From Zanthoxylum bungeanum (taxonomy: Eukaryota; Streptophyta; Magnoliopsida; Sapindales; Rutaceae), in contig SKCR01026736.1 in the NCBI GenBank assembly GCA_019454045.1, forward strand, positions 1 to 64,000: 64,000 nucleotides of DNA, in the 5' to 3' direction. Within the stretch, counting starts at the first letter, position 1. Each line of letters opens with the position of its first letter. Positions 15,006 through 24,984 of this stretch are shown here, piece after piece. Under the pieces are notes generated by a model. The model searched no databases. It saw only the letters and a list, made by a program, of their open reading frames with translations, and was not told where the DNA came from. The translations under genes were made by a program, and so were the position numbers.

Positions 15006-15480
15006 TCTTAAAATGATTCTTCCTCGAATCATCATAATTTAAAAAAGTGGTGCTTACTCTTCTCAATTTTACTTAGGCACCTTCATACTTCCGTAACCTA
15101 CTCACCCTTACCATATCTTGCTTAACGCTATATCTACCCATATCATATCTTACATAATTTTATATCGTAATACATATCATTCTTTTCATCTCTAGTCTTG
15201 TTACTCTCCTACCGCTATTCCATTTATTAACTCATATACGTGTACATCTTTTCATCGTAATTATATTTATCTATCATTAATCATATATTACTTCATATGT
15301 ATACCTATATCTTTATTTTGTCATACCTATACTTAAGCCATAGATAATCGGAAAAATAATCCAAAATACATTCATTTCTTCATAATTCATAATATATTCA
15401 AAAAACTATTGATAAGTAATCCAAAATACATTACTTTCTTCATAAATCATTGTATGTTCAAAAAATTATTGATAATTAAT
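15006..15480. other. AT-rich stretch with a short direct duplication
   Basis: There is no gene. A roughly 60-bp unit (AATCCAAAATACATT...CTTCATAA-TCAT) occurs twice at about 15357-15480. Confidence 0.5.
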
Positions 15481-15504
15481 CCCAAAATAAGCTATCATTA
15501 GTGT

Positions 15505-15715
15505 CTAGCGGCATGAAGCTTGGGTCCAAATCTATGTCATCATCAGATGGGTCATCATCCAAAGAACCTCCTTCACTTGTATTGTCTTCATCCGCTAATT
15601 GTGGAGCTTTCCCTTTCCCTAACAAATAACATAAAGTCGTATTATTTTTTAATTTGATTATATAAATTGCATTATTTGTACAAGATTAACTTACTTTGGT
15701 CTCTGCTCATTTTTT
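15505..15715 (-). pseudogene. Possible transposon-protein exon pair, acidic tail
   Basis: On the minus strand a short frame (about 15620-15505) reads GKGKAPQLADEDNTSEGG and then a Ser/Asp-rich run (DDDPSDDDIDLDP). It is preceded by an AG acceptor. About 80 bp further upstream is a GTAAGT donor after a frame reading KMSRDQ. This looks like two small exons of a transposon-like protein, but I recognise no domain. It could be chance. Confidence 0.25.
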
Positions 15716-15744
15716 GTGCAGGTGCTCTACTGCCACTCAGTTGT

Positions 15745-15895
15745 TCAATGGAACGACGACGTTTTGGAAGCCCAAAACGTCGTCGTTTCATTTTAGAAAA
15801 TTTTTTTAAAAAAAAACCTCTGCTGGTGAAGCCCAAAACGTCGTCGTTTCATTTTAGAAAATTAAAAAAAAAAAAAAAACCTCTGCTGGTGAGGC
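15745..15895. repeat. Direct repeat with inverted CGACGACGTTTTGG motif
   Basis: The unit GCCCAAAACGTCGTCGTTTC plus an A-rich run plus CCTCTGCTGGTGA occurs twice in tandem. The first unit is preceded by its own inverse (CGACGACGTTTTGG), so the block can fold back. Confidence 0.75.
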
Positions 15896-15993
15896 GGCCG
15901 CCTCACGCCGATTGAGGCGGCCGCCTCACCAACAGAGAGGCGGGCGCTTCAGAAAAACCGCATAAGGCGGCCGCCTCGAGGCGGCCGCCTCAC
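15889..15993. repeat. GC-rich palindrome cluster (GGCGGCCGCC)
   Basis: The core GGCGGCCGCC occurs four times in about 100 bp. There is a perfect 18-bp palindrome at 15889-15906, a perfect 16-bp palindrome at 15913-15928, and a perfect 26-bp palindrome at 15965-15990 made of two 12-bp palindromes around CTCGAG. Four NotI-type GCGGCCGC sites result. The composition contrasts sharply with the AT-rich surroundings. Confidence 0.9.
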
Positions 15994-16014
15994 CGTTTTT
16001 TTAAGCACTGCTCA

Positions 16015-17350
16015 AAACCATCTCTCAAAGCTTTATTTGATAACATGTTCTAAAATTTAAATACATATCGTCTTCAAACATATTTCAATTTCAATAAATT
16101 TCATCATATAAAGATCAACTTCAACATTTTCATAACATGTCTCAAGTACTTGATCCATAGCTAATATATGTCAAGCATCACAAATGAAATAATACTCAAA
16201 ACGTAATCAAAGAACTCAAAATACCTCACATAATATATACTCATGGTATCACCAAATTATTCAAATTATCACAAGTAAATTCAAGGAATCAATTAACAAG
16301 TATAGTACCCACTCACAAATTTGGGAGTTAACCGATAGGGCTTCATGAATTCGACAATGGTTGTGATTCCTGACGTCGATCTAAAATCAATTAACCTGTT
16401 AGAACAGCTGTTATAAAATTTTTTCCACGCAACACATAAAACATACAATGTACAAACACTCAACCTCGTTGGAAAATTAACTTATCTAGGTAGCTTATGT
16501 ATTATTCGGAACTTAATTTGGAGTTCCATAGGTTGGGTTATCGGAAAATAATTTATGCCCTAAAGTTGAAACTCTCACTGCTTATAGGTTAATTTAAAAA
16601 ATTCATTGTGCTCAACTGGTAATAGATTTGGGGATATAATTTTTAGTAACGTGAAGGAACGAGCTTATATGCATGAACCGGTACGTGTGTCAATCATTGT
16701 CTCTCATGTTAATTTTAAGTGCATGTGTAGTTTCCATTTACGTAATCATTTTGTTATTCATATACGTGTGTTATATATTGCAACCTACGTTCTTTTCCAC
16801 GTATACAAGTTCAACTATATTTTATGTCTTATACTTTCGCAGTCACATATGTCTTGTTCTCAGTACACACACATAGATCATGCTTACCAAGTCATGTTTT
16901 CAGTTAGGTCATGTAGCTTTCAGCTCATGCATGTTTAGTTAAACTCAGCTCATTTAATTTCAGGACAAGATATCATATTATTAGGTAGCAGTTCATTCCA
17001 TATCACGTTAGAAATCATGTTAAGCAATTCATGTCAGTTTCAGATCATGTATACGTCATGAAAAGATTAACAGTTCACGTCGTCATTTCCAATTTTCGAG
17101 TTCGTGTTCGATTAGGTCAGCACATTCTCGGTTCTTACGTTACGTTTCAGTTGTCAACATTCATCTCCCAGCTTTGTTGTTTACAAGTCTTTTTCATCAC
17201 GAGATATCGACACAGTTTCTGAGAGTACCATCTCTGCCTTAACTTTAAGCATTTAATATGATTCATACCTATAATCTATAGAAAATTATAAACAGCAAAT
17301 GGGTTAAATTATTTAAACAAATACGAAAATTATAAACAACAAATGGGTTA
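16015..17350. other. Non-coding repeat-like DNA
   Basis: The longest open frame (16606-16938) has no recognisable content and atypical Cys/His/Tyr-rich composition. Words such as TCATGTTTTCAGTTAGG suggest decayed gypsy-type LTR sequence. Nothing is firmly assignable. Confidence 0.5.
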
Positions 17351-17354
17351 ATTT

Positions 17355-17842
17355 AAAAGCAGAGTTTGAGACAAAGATCTGAAGAAAGGAACCTAAAGGC
17401 CAGCACGTGATGAGCGGGAAATGAGGGAATCGGAATTTGAAACAGAGTTTCGGACTTTCAGTTTCAGGAGAGGAGGCTCCTTATTTCACGAGCTTCAGGA
17501 GGCATAAGGGAGTTCGGTTTGGGGACTAGGGTTAGAGAAAATGAATTATTTAAATAAGGGTTAAAACGGAAACGTTTAGTAATAGTAATTAGTTTTCACT
17601 TATAAAATCAATTCTCAAACCGGTTATGAAATCAATTATTAAAGAGTGTAGATTCTTATTCTGGTTATGCAGGTAGGTTCCGGTTATAAAACTCTAGAAC
17701 CGGAAAATACCCTAAAAAGAGGTTTCATATTTTTAGAACCATAACCCACCTTCATTAAAGTGGTTCTGGTTCTAGAACCTCTTAAAGAGGGTCGGTTCCT
17801 TGCAGTTTCGGTTATACCCGAATCCGCTGCACACCTCTAATT
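17355..17842 (-). mobile_element. Possible hAT-like element, one end recognisable
   Basis: The right end reads GCACACCTCTA (minus strand TAGAGGTGTGC), a hAT/MITE-like terminus. The interior repeats GGTTCCGGTTATAAAACTC and CTAGAACCGG-like words in inverted pairs. No matching left terminus or target-site duplication was found. Confidence 0.35.
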
Positions 17843-17849
17843 TTTACCA

Positions 17850-19195
17850 CATGACCCTATGTGTGTCTATTTTACGTGAGATTTTACGGATCTCGATTTT
17901 GATTCCCGAAATTCAATTATAACCAATCATTTATGTGCCATTCAGAGTTAATAAAATCAGATCTAACAACAAAGCCGTCCACTTTCGAATTTCACCATAA
18001 TTCATCTTTTATCAAAAAATTCTGAATTTTGAATAGGCTAATCCTTAATGAGTCTAGTTTTATTAGAATTTTATGGTTTGTCAATCGGAATCATACAACT
18101 TTAGTTATAATAAATTCGTACACACTGTTCAAAGGAAACAAATTTTAGACATCTTAGCAAGTCAGCCATATTTCGAATTTTATCATAAATTTATCCTTCA
18201 TCCAAAAATTCTGATTTTTGCATATGTTGATCCTTATTATGTCTAGTTTACATAAAATTTTACGGTTTATTTAATGGAGGACTATATTTCATTTTATGAC
18301 TACATTATTATAACCTGCCTAGATTGAACCCTAGATGCAGAACAACAATCTTTCAAAATTTATTGTAAATTCATGTTGATATGAAAAATTATGATTTTTA
18401 ACTATGTTAATTCTTATTATGTCTAACTTACACAGAATTTTACAGTTCATTACACACTCAACACTTACAAATTCACTTCCCTGTTTTTCAATAACATGTA
18501 ACCACCACAACCATGCATACTTACACCTTAATGTCACATTTCCCATACACATAACACACCCAAATATCCGTCAAACATCACAAAATCATCATCTTTGCAT
18601 GCAAAACAATTCATAGCAATAAACTAGGGCAACTTTCTTACCTCTTTGCATGCAAATATGAGCCTCTTGAGTTTGTAGACTTCCTCTATACACTTGAATC
18701 TCCCCGTTTCCCCTTGATTTTTTATCTTAAGTTTTGATCAAACACTACTCCTTTTCCTCTTTAGACTTTCGGCCACTTCTAAGTGATATTTGCTTTCTTG
18801 TTTTTTTATAACTTAATGAAGTAAGCTAGAGTTGTGTAGGTTTTTATGAACTTCCTTTTAGTGGGCTGAAATTGGTGAAGAAATTTGGGCTATTTTGACT
18901 TAGGTTTTTGTTTTTGTTTTTTAAATTTGGGCTTGGAGTATAGAGAATTATCTAAAGAAGTCTTTGGAAAAGTTTTATTTAGCCCCTGCACTTTAACTTA
19001 ATTATATTTTCATCCCACATCTTTAGGTTAATTTAATTTTTAGCCACTCTATTTTATTAAGTTTTAATTTACACTCTCGTGCTTAGTAAACCCACTTTAC
19101 TTCTCTAAATTATTAAACCCTGCATGTTAAGAAAATTCCTTATTCTAACTACTTTAATTCGAATTTAGCTTTTACGTCGAACTTCAGCCATTACA
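17850..19195 (-). repeat. Gypsy-type LTR remnant, copy 2
   Basis: This is the longest copy of the dispersed family. It shares the blocks listed for 14026-15005 and ends TCAGCCATTACA at 19195. In minus orientation that is an LTR start TGTAATGGCTGA. There is no coding content. The other terminus is not clear. Confidence 0.5.
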
Positions 19196-19661
19196 ATTTA
19201 TAACAGTTGCAATTATTTGAAGTCAAATTAGAAAGCTGAAGAAATGAGATATGTATAATTGTGTGTAGAGAATATTGGTTCTCTTAACACGATAGCTATA
19301 AGTATTGAATATTGGATCTATCATCTAGTTGTTAAAATATCATTCAATAATTGTTATGATATATGATATCAGAACTTGTGACACAAAAATTATCATTCTC
19401 TGCTTGTCAGAAAAAGGTTACTGTGTACACATTTATAATGGTTCCTTATCTCTACACAATTTTGATAATATTTGGTTAGTTATTTGTCTTAGATAAAAAG
19501 TTGTTACATATTTGATAGAACTAGTAATGTCATTGATGTAGAGATAAACAATAAGAAAATAGTCAATAATGTAAATAACTTAGAATAATAGTTTATGAGA
19601 TTTTATCACTTAAGCATTAGACGATTATCCCGCACAGTAAATGATGGTCTTATATGAGATC
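19196..19661. other. AT-rich spacer, nothing recognised
   Basis: I see no reading frame, element terminus or repeat that I can support. Confidence 0.6.
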
Positions 19662-21173
19662 TGTCACATCCCGATATTTCCAAGCATGTGATGGGCAGTA
19701 GACGGCTTACCCATCACCCGAACCCCTGATATACACTACTAGCTATACTGAAATGACTGACTCACAACACACAATCATATACACATATATATTGTAAACC
19801 TGAAAACTAATCCATTTCATATCACAAATCTGTACACACATGAAAATCCACATACAACTGACATAATACTTGACACATATACATGGCTTTATAGCCTATC
19901 TTGGCATCATCTGACACTGACGACTGGTCTAGACTCTGAACTGATGCCCGAGGTGTGTAATGACTGCCGTTGGGTTCCGTCTCCTCCAAGCAATGCCTGA
20001 ACCTGTAGCCTACAAAACAAGTGGACAGTGGGGTGGTTCATTTCTTTTGAAAGACCCGATGAGTGAATACTGGAGGGCCAATAAAATAATATGAAATGAA
20101 ATATATGAATAAACCGAAACATAGTATAAGAGAGTGTTAAAATACCGAATCACGACAACATAAATAAAAAGCTGAGAATCCAAGAAGGTAACTGAAATTT
20201 GGATACATGATATAAAGATCTGAAACTTAATCTAACTGAACTGGGTACATGACTGAACCTAACTTTACTATTTTGAGTTGTTTCCCTGAACCTGACCTAG
20301 AGCTATCATAGACTAAATAATATGCTTTCTGGCTATAACCAACCAACCATACTCGTGGCAAAAGCCATCCCAAACCCGTGTTGGCTTGGTTCTAATCTAG
20401 CCCGTGAATGAATCATGAAATCTAGGATTGATTACATAAACCACAACCTACGAACTTGAAACTATCATGAGCTAAAATGCTATAAGTTGACTCGAATCTG
20501 AATGAACTGAATCAACATTCTACATGAGCTAGTCATGACTATCGTGAAACATGACATGCATAGCTGAAGTTATAATGTAACATGACATGGATGCATTACC
20601 CTTAAAAATATCATTAATTATGAAAGCATGAAATTCATATCCGAAAATCTGTATTAAAATCAACAATGATGAAAAAACTGCTTCTGAACTCATAAAATTA
20701 TAAAATTGGTTGATTCTCAAAAATATATGTGGAAATCTTGATGTGAAAATCTGAAATCTCAAGTAATTGGAAAATTTGTAGAAAACTTGAACTCATGAAA
20801 ACATAACTAGGTTCATTATAAAAAATATGTGTGGAAATCATGGTGTGAAAATCTGAAATCTCAAGTAATTGGAGAATCTGTAGAAAACCTGACACATAGA
20901 GGCATTACATATCGCTGTCCCCTCAATACGCCTAAATTACTGCCTTAGGGCGTTACGTATCACCGTCCCCAAGTCACTAAACTAGAGTCAGAGGCGCTAA
21001 TCAATACTGTCATCCTGACCCTGAAACTAGGATCTAAGGGCGTCATGTAGCACCGTCCCTCTAGTCCTGAAACTACATGTGCACATGTCCGCTGTATCCG
21101 TCAATTCCAATGATTTGTTAATTCCAAAAATAAAAGATAAATCATGTCATAATTTTGAAAAATAAAAGATAAA
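19662..21173 (-). repeat. Gypsy-type LTR remnant with GGGCGTTACGT tandem units, truncated
   Basis: It starts TGTCACATCCCG at 19662 (minus-strand end CGGGATGTGACA). Near 20900-21060 there are about four degenerate units of GGCGTTACGTATCACCGTCC spaced 45-80 bp apart; the same units occur at about 44010-44240. The element is cut at 21173/21174, where the truncated 3' LTR of E1 begins. Confidence 0.55.
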
Positions 21174-21756
21174 TCAAATGTATGATGTTGATAGTGTCAT
21201 GAATCGTGCTAACCCAAGAATCTCACATGATTCTTCTGCTGTGGCCACAGTCTCAAGCACTGATCACACATATCAACCGCGAACTGGAATACTACTCTTA
21301 TAAGAAAATATTATCCGAGAGAGTGGCGATTCTCTATTTTATCTTTACAAACTTCATGTGTTTCAACAAATGACCCAATCATACCCTTATGACCGGATCT
21401 TTTGAACCGGGGAAGGAGAATGTCAAAGTCATTTGATCCACACATAAGATTGTAAAGACCTCAAGTCTAAGGACTAGTCATACAATCGATACATGAAAGT
21501 TCTCACAGACACATGGGATAAACACTCCATGTGAAAACTTTCGGCGATCAGTTCGATGGACACGAGCAACTCATGCATCCATGTGATACACCAAACGGAC
21601 GGATCTCCGCTAGTAGCCTATGAGATCGCCTACCCCACTTAAGGGCGGATCATATCATCATGCTAGTCTCTCCGCTTTGTGAACGCCCAGATTATTCAAA
21701 AAACTATGACTAGGAACGTTTGAGAGTAATGATTCTCATAAGGCATATCCCTAACA
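21174..21756 (-). repeat. E1 3' LTR, truncated
   Basis: On the minus strand it starts TGTTAGGGATATGCC at 21756. Compared with the 5' LTR of E1 and the E5 LTR it lacks an internal block of about 170 bp right after the start. Its last roughly 1.2 kb is missing, because it is cut at 21174 next to a gypsy-type LTR. It includes the paired words ACCGGATCTTTTGAACCGGG. Confidence 0.85.
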
Positions 21757-21770
21757 ATCTCTCACTTGCA
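21757..21770 (-). other. E1 polypurine tract
   Basis: The minus-strand purine-rich GCAAGTGAGAGATT lies immediately before the 3' LTR, where plus-strand DNA priming occurs. Confidence 0.7.
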
Positions 21771-22973
21771 CTATAGCCAACTTGTATGAATCTGGACACC
21801 ATACTCTCGGGTGTGCCTATCATGCTTTTGTTGAGTCAGCCCTTTAGTAATAGAATATGCAAGATTATCTTCTGTGGGTATTTTCTCTATAATAACTTCT
21901 TTTTTCTCAACAATCTCCCTGATAAGATGAAATCACCTGAGTACATGCTTGGATTTCTGGTGGGACCTTGGTTCCTTTGATTGAGCAATGGCGTCCGTGT
22001 TGTCACAGTACATTGTGACGCCATTCTTTATCGCGGGAAGCACTTCCAGCTCCGTGATGAACTTCTTTATCCAGACTGCTTCTTTAGCAGCCTCAGATGC
22101 TGCAATATACTCGGCTTCAGTGGTGGAGTCTGTTGTAGTTGACTGTTTTGAGATTTTCCAACTGACAGCACCGCCATTCAAAGTAAACAGATATCCTATT
22201 TGCGATCTGCTGTCAACCCTATCGGTCTGAAAGCTCGCATCATAGAAACCAATGACTTTCATCTCAAAACAATCTCCGTATGTCAAAAACACATCCTTAG
22301 TTCTTCTCAGATACTTGAGGATTGTTTTGACAGCTGCCTAGTGTTGCTCACCAGGATTTACCTGATACCTGCTCATTATGCTAAGAGCATAAGAGACATC
22401 ATGTCTTGTACATAGCATGGCGTACATGACCAATCCTATTGCTGAAACATAATGGATCCTACTCATACGCTCTCTATCTGAAGGAGTATGTGGACATTGC
22501 TCCTTAGATAATTTGATTCCATGACAAGTAGGTAAATTACCTCTTTTGGAATCTTCCATTTTGAATCTTTTCAAAACTTTATCTATGTACATAGATTGAG
22601 AAAGTCCTAACAACCTCTTAGATCTATTACGGTAGATCTTAATACCAAGGATTTAGGCTGCTTCTCCCAAATCTTTCATGGAGAAATTCTGAGATAACCA
22701 TTGCTTGGCGGCTTGCATCATGTGAATATCATTCCCGATAATTTATATGTCATCGACATATAATAAAAGAAATACAACAGCACTCCCACTACTTTTCCTG
22801 TAAACACAAGGCTCGTCTACATTTTTGATGAAGTCAAATTCTTTGATTGTCTCATGAAATCGTATATTCCAACTTCTGGAGGCTTGATTGAACCCATAAA
22901 TGGATCGTTTAAGCTTGCATACTTTATTATGATCATCCTTAGATGCAAACCCCTCAGGTTGTGTCATATAGAC
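21770..22973 (-). pseudogene. E1 pol, C-terminal half: reverse transcriptase end and RNase H
   Basis: Minus-strand frames give copia RT from VYMTQPEGF, through a variant of the usual IYGLKQASRSWN block (here IYGFNQASRSWN), to LLLYVDDI (about 22973-22743). Next come LSQSMYIDKVLKRF and TRHDVSYALSIMSRYQ (22613-22338), and then RNase H with YDASFQTD, TEAEYIAASEAAKEA and MYCDNTDA (22292-21933), which hold acidic catalytic residues. A degenerate tail runs to about 21770. The RT YVDD catalytic motif is intact, but stops and frameshifts separate the pieces. The N-terminal half is at 32865-33400, displaced by E2. Confidence 0.92.
22969..22973. repeat. E2 target-site duplication, left copy
   Basis: TAGAC is identical to 32860-32864. 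The duplication lies within the RT coding sequence of E1. Confidence 0.93.
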
Positions 22974-24970
22974 TGTTGGACAGTTATGACCCATAACATC
23001 ACTATTTGTACAGATCATGGTGTTGTTGTACAAATTAACTATGTGACAAAGGAAATTGCTCTCTTATCATTTGTGATTAGATCACTAAAGATGTATAAAT
23101 GATATGAGGTCCTTAAGATTTGTACCTGGATTGAGATGATATGAGACAGTATCAATCCATGAAGGTTTAATCATTAAATATACCTATTCAGAGTATTATC
23201 GAAATTGGACATCGATAATGCGTAAAAGACTAGTATTACACTTGTGCGTGTTGTGAGGGCATAACGACATAGTTCTCATATATTTGGGTATAGGATACTC
23301 ATGCAAGTGTAGTAGGAGGTTGTGTTTTACCGATGGTACAGGAAACAGCTTTGCTCTGGATAGACCCCTCGGAATTCCATTGGTAGTATGACTATGTGTC
23401 TATGGAAGTCCGAAATTAGAGTAGGTGTTTTTGGTCTTAACCTGAGACTTGCACCGCTAATACTTGCGACAATCAATATTCTTTGGTTTTAGGTCGTCCA
23501 GGGCTTTAACAGGTTCTATGTATGCCTCTGCTGGGTATATTGAGAATCGTAGTGTGTTGGGTGTGATGTCAAGACAAAAGTATCACTCTAGTCATAGTGG
23601 AGATGATGATCACGTAGGATACGAGACTGGTTCTCTTAAATGCTGCAGCTATTGGGATAAAATGACTAGGTCATGTTTATCCGATTATAGAGACTAGTTA
23701 CTAGAGATCCGATATGTGCTTCGTACGGGGCAGACACAATTCCAGCCCCAGGCCTAACATGTGACATCCGATACTGGATCGAAATACGCAATACTACGTA
23801 TACTACGCCTGATATAGATCGCTTATTCCTGTAAGGATATTTCTGGAGAACTGGGTAGGCATGGCGCTTTGCTAGAAGCCAACCTTGTCTTGTAAATCGG
23901 TACAAATGTAGTACTAGGTACTTACGTGTTCGGATAGTCCGACGACCGGATTTACTGCCAACATATCCGGGGATCTCACGGGTCACTTCCTGAAGATTCA
24001 CCGATGACGTATGACTCGCACTTTATTAATCTGGGATTAATTACGGAGATATTTTATCTGGGATAAAATATTAATTAAAGAGAGATAACGATTAATTTGG
24101 AATTAATCGATAAATTAATATATTCGATATATTAAACGAAATTGGATTTCGACGCGAAATTGAAATTATATTTTAATTCGGGCGAATGAATTAATTTAGA
24201 ATTAATTCGTTAGCGACGTGAATAGTAATTATGCTAGGCATGATTATTTAATTAAATTAGATTTAATTACGACGCAACGAAAAATTCGTTAATTTGGAAT
24301 TAGCGAACCCGAGCCCGGGATTGTTTGCGAGCGCATTCGCATTTCAAATTCGAGTGCGGCCCACAAGTCACATCTAGCGTCAAATCAATCGTCATTCAAG
24401 TGATAGATGTCTTTCACTTTGAGTGATTGACACTAGTCACTATTCATGAGTGATGTGAGTTGATGGAAAGCATTTGATGTCTTGAAAGACATTTAACATT
24501 ATTTTATTAATGATATTTGACTTTCAAAATTTGTGTATTAGATACATTTATTCCTACCAACAAAACACAACTCTCTCTCTTCCTCACTTCATCTCTTTCT
24601 CACGCCCAATGGGCATATTTTCCTCTTCCTTTTCTGGTCAAAACCGAGAGCTATAGGAGAAGAAATGTGAGTATTTTGTGGTAAAATACACTAGAGCTAG
24701 CACTCTAAGAGACATACAAAGGTGATAGGGAAACCCACCCGTGAGCTTGGGATCATTTAACAAAGGTTGGAGATTGATGAAGGACCACCAAAGTCGAATC
24801 CATGGAGGACAGAAACTGCCACTGCCGTGACTTGGAGGAGGTAGAAAATGAATTTTTGTTCTTCACCGCATCGTCTCAACCGATTATTGTGAGTATTCTG
24901 CAACTCCTTGATGTATTCGCATGTGTTTTATGCTTGTTATTCGATCTTTGGGACCGTAGAAACTCCAACA
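22974..24970 (+). repeat. E2 5' LTR, 1997 bp
   Basis: It starts TGTTGGACAG and ends CTCCAACA, so the ends form a short inverted repeat. A striking run of hairpins lies at 24026-24307 and is listed separately. A CT-rich segment (CTCTCTCTCTTCCTC) lies near 24575. Open frames on both strands of the LTR are probably chance. Confidence 0.93.
24025..24307 (+). repeat. Hairpin array in E2 5' LTR: nine stem-loops, 3-nt loops
   Basis: Arms and loops read directly: 24025-24041 (7-bp arms, loop TGG); 24049-24071 (10 bp, TGG); 24089-24109 (9 bp, TGG); 24115-24135 (9 bp, TCG); 24137-24151 (6 bp, TGG); 24155-24180 (decayed here, 10-bp arms with loop CAG in E4); 24188-24208 (9 bp, TAG); 24249-24269 (9 bp, TAG); 24285-24307 (10 bp with one G-T pair, TGG). 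Arms are otherwise perfect complements. Spacers often contain GACG. The function is unknown. Confidence 0.9.
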
Positions 24971-24972
24971 AT

Positions 24973-24984
24973 TGGTATCAGAGC
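24973..24984 (+). other. E2 primer-binding site (initiator-Met tRNA)
   Basis: TGGTATCAGAGC begins two bases after the 5' LTR and matches the complement of the plant initiator methionine tRNA 3' end, the usual minus-strand primer of copia elements. Confidence 0.92.

Noticed and set aside
16606..16938. 110-residue open frame on the + strand
   Set aside because: Cys/His/Tyr-rich translation with no recognisable motif, an overlapping second open frame, and LTR-like surroundings.
23464..23697. Sense open frames in family-B LTRs (also 31327-31515 and 60253-60666)
   Set aside because: Lengths and starts differ between copies, stops fall at different places, and no known protein is recalled.
24573..24605. 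CT-rich tract in the E2 LTR as a core promoter element
   Set aside because: Pyrimidine tracts are common in plant LTRs, and no TATA box or mapped start supports a specific role.
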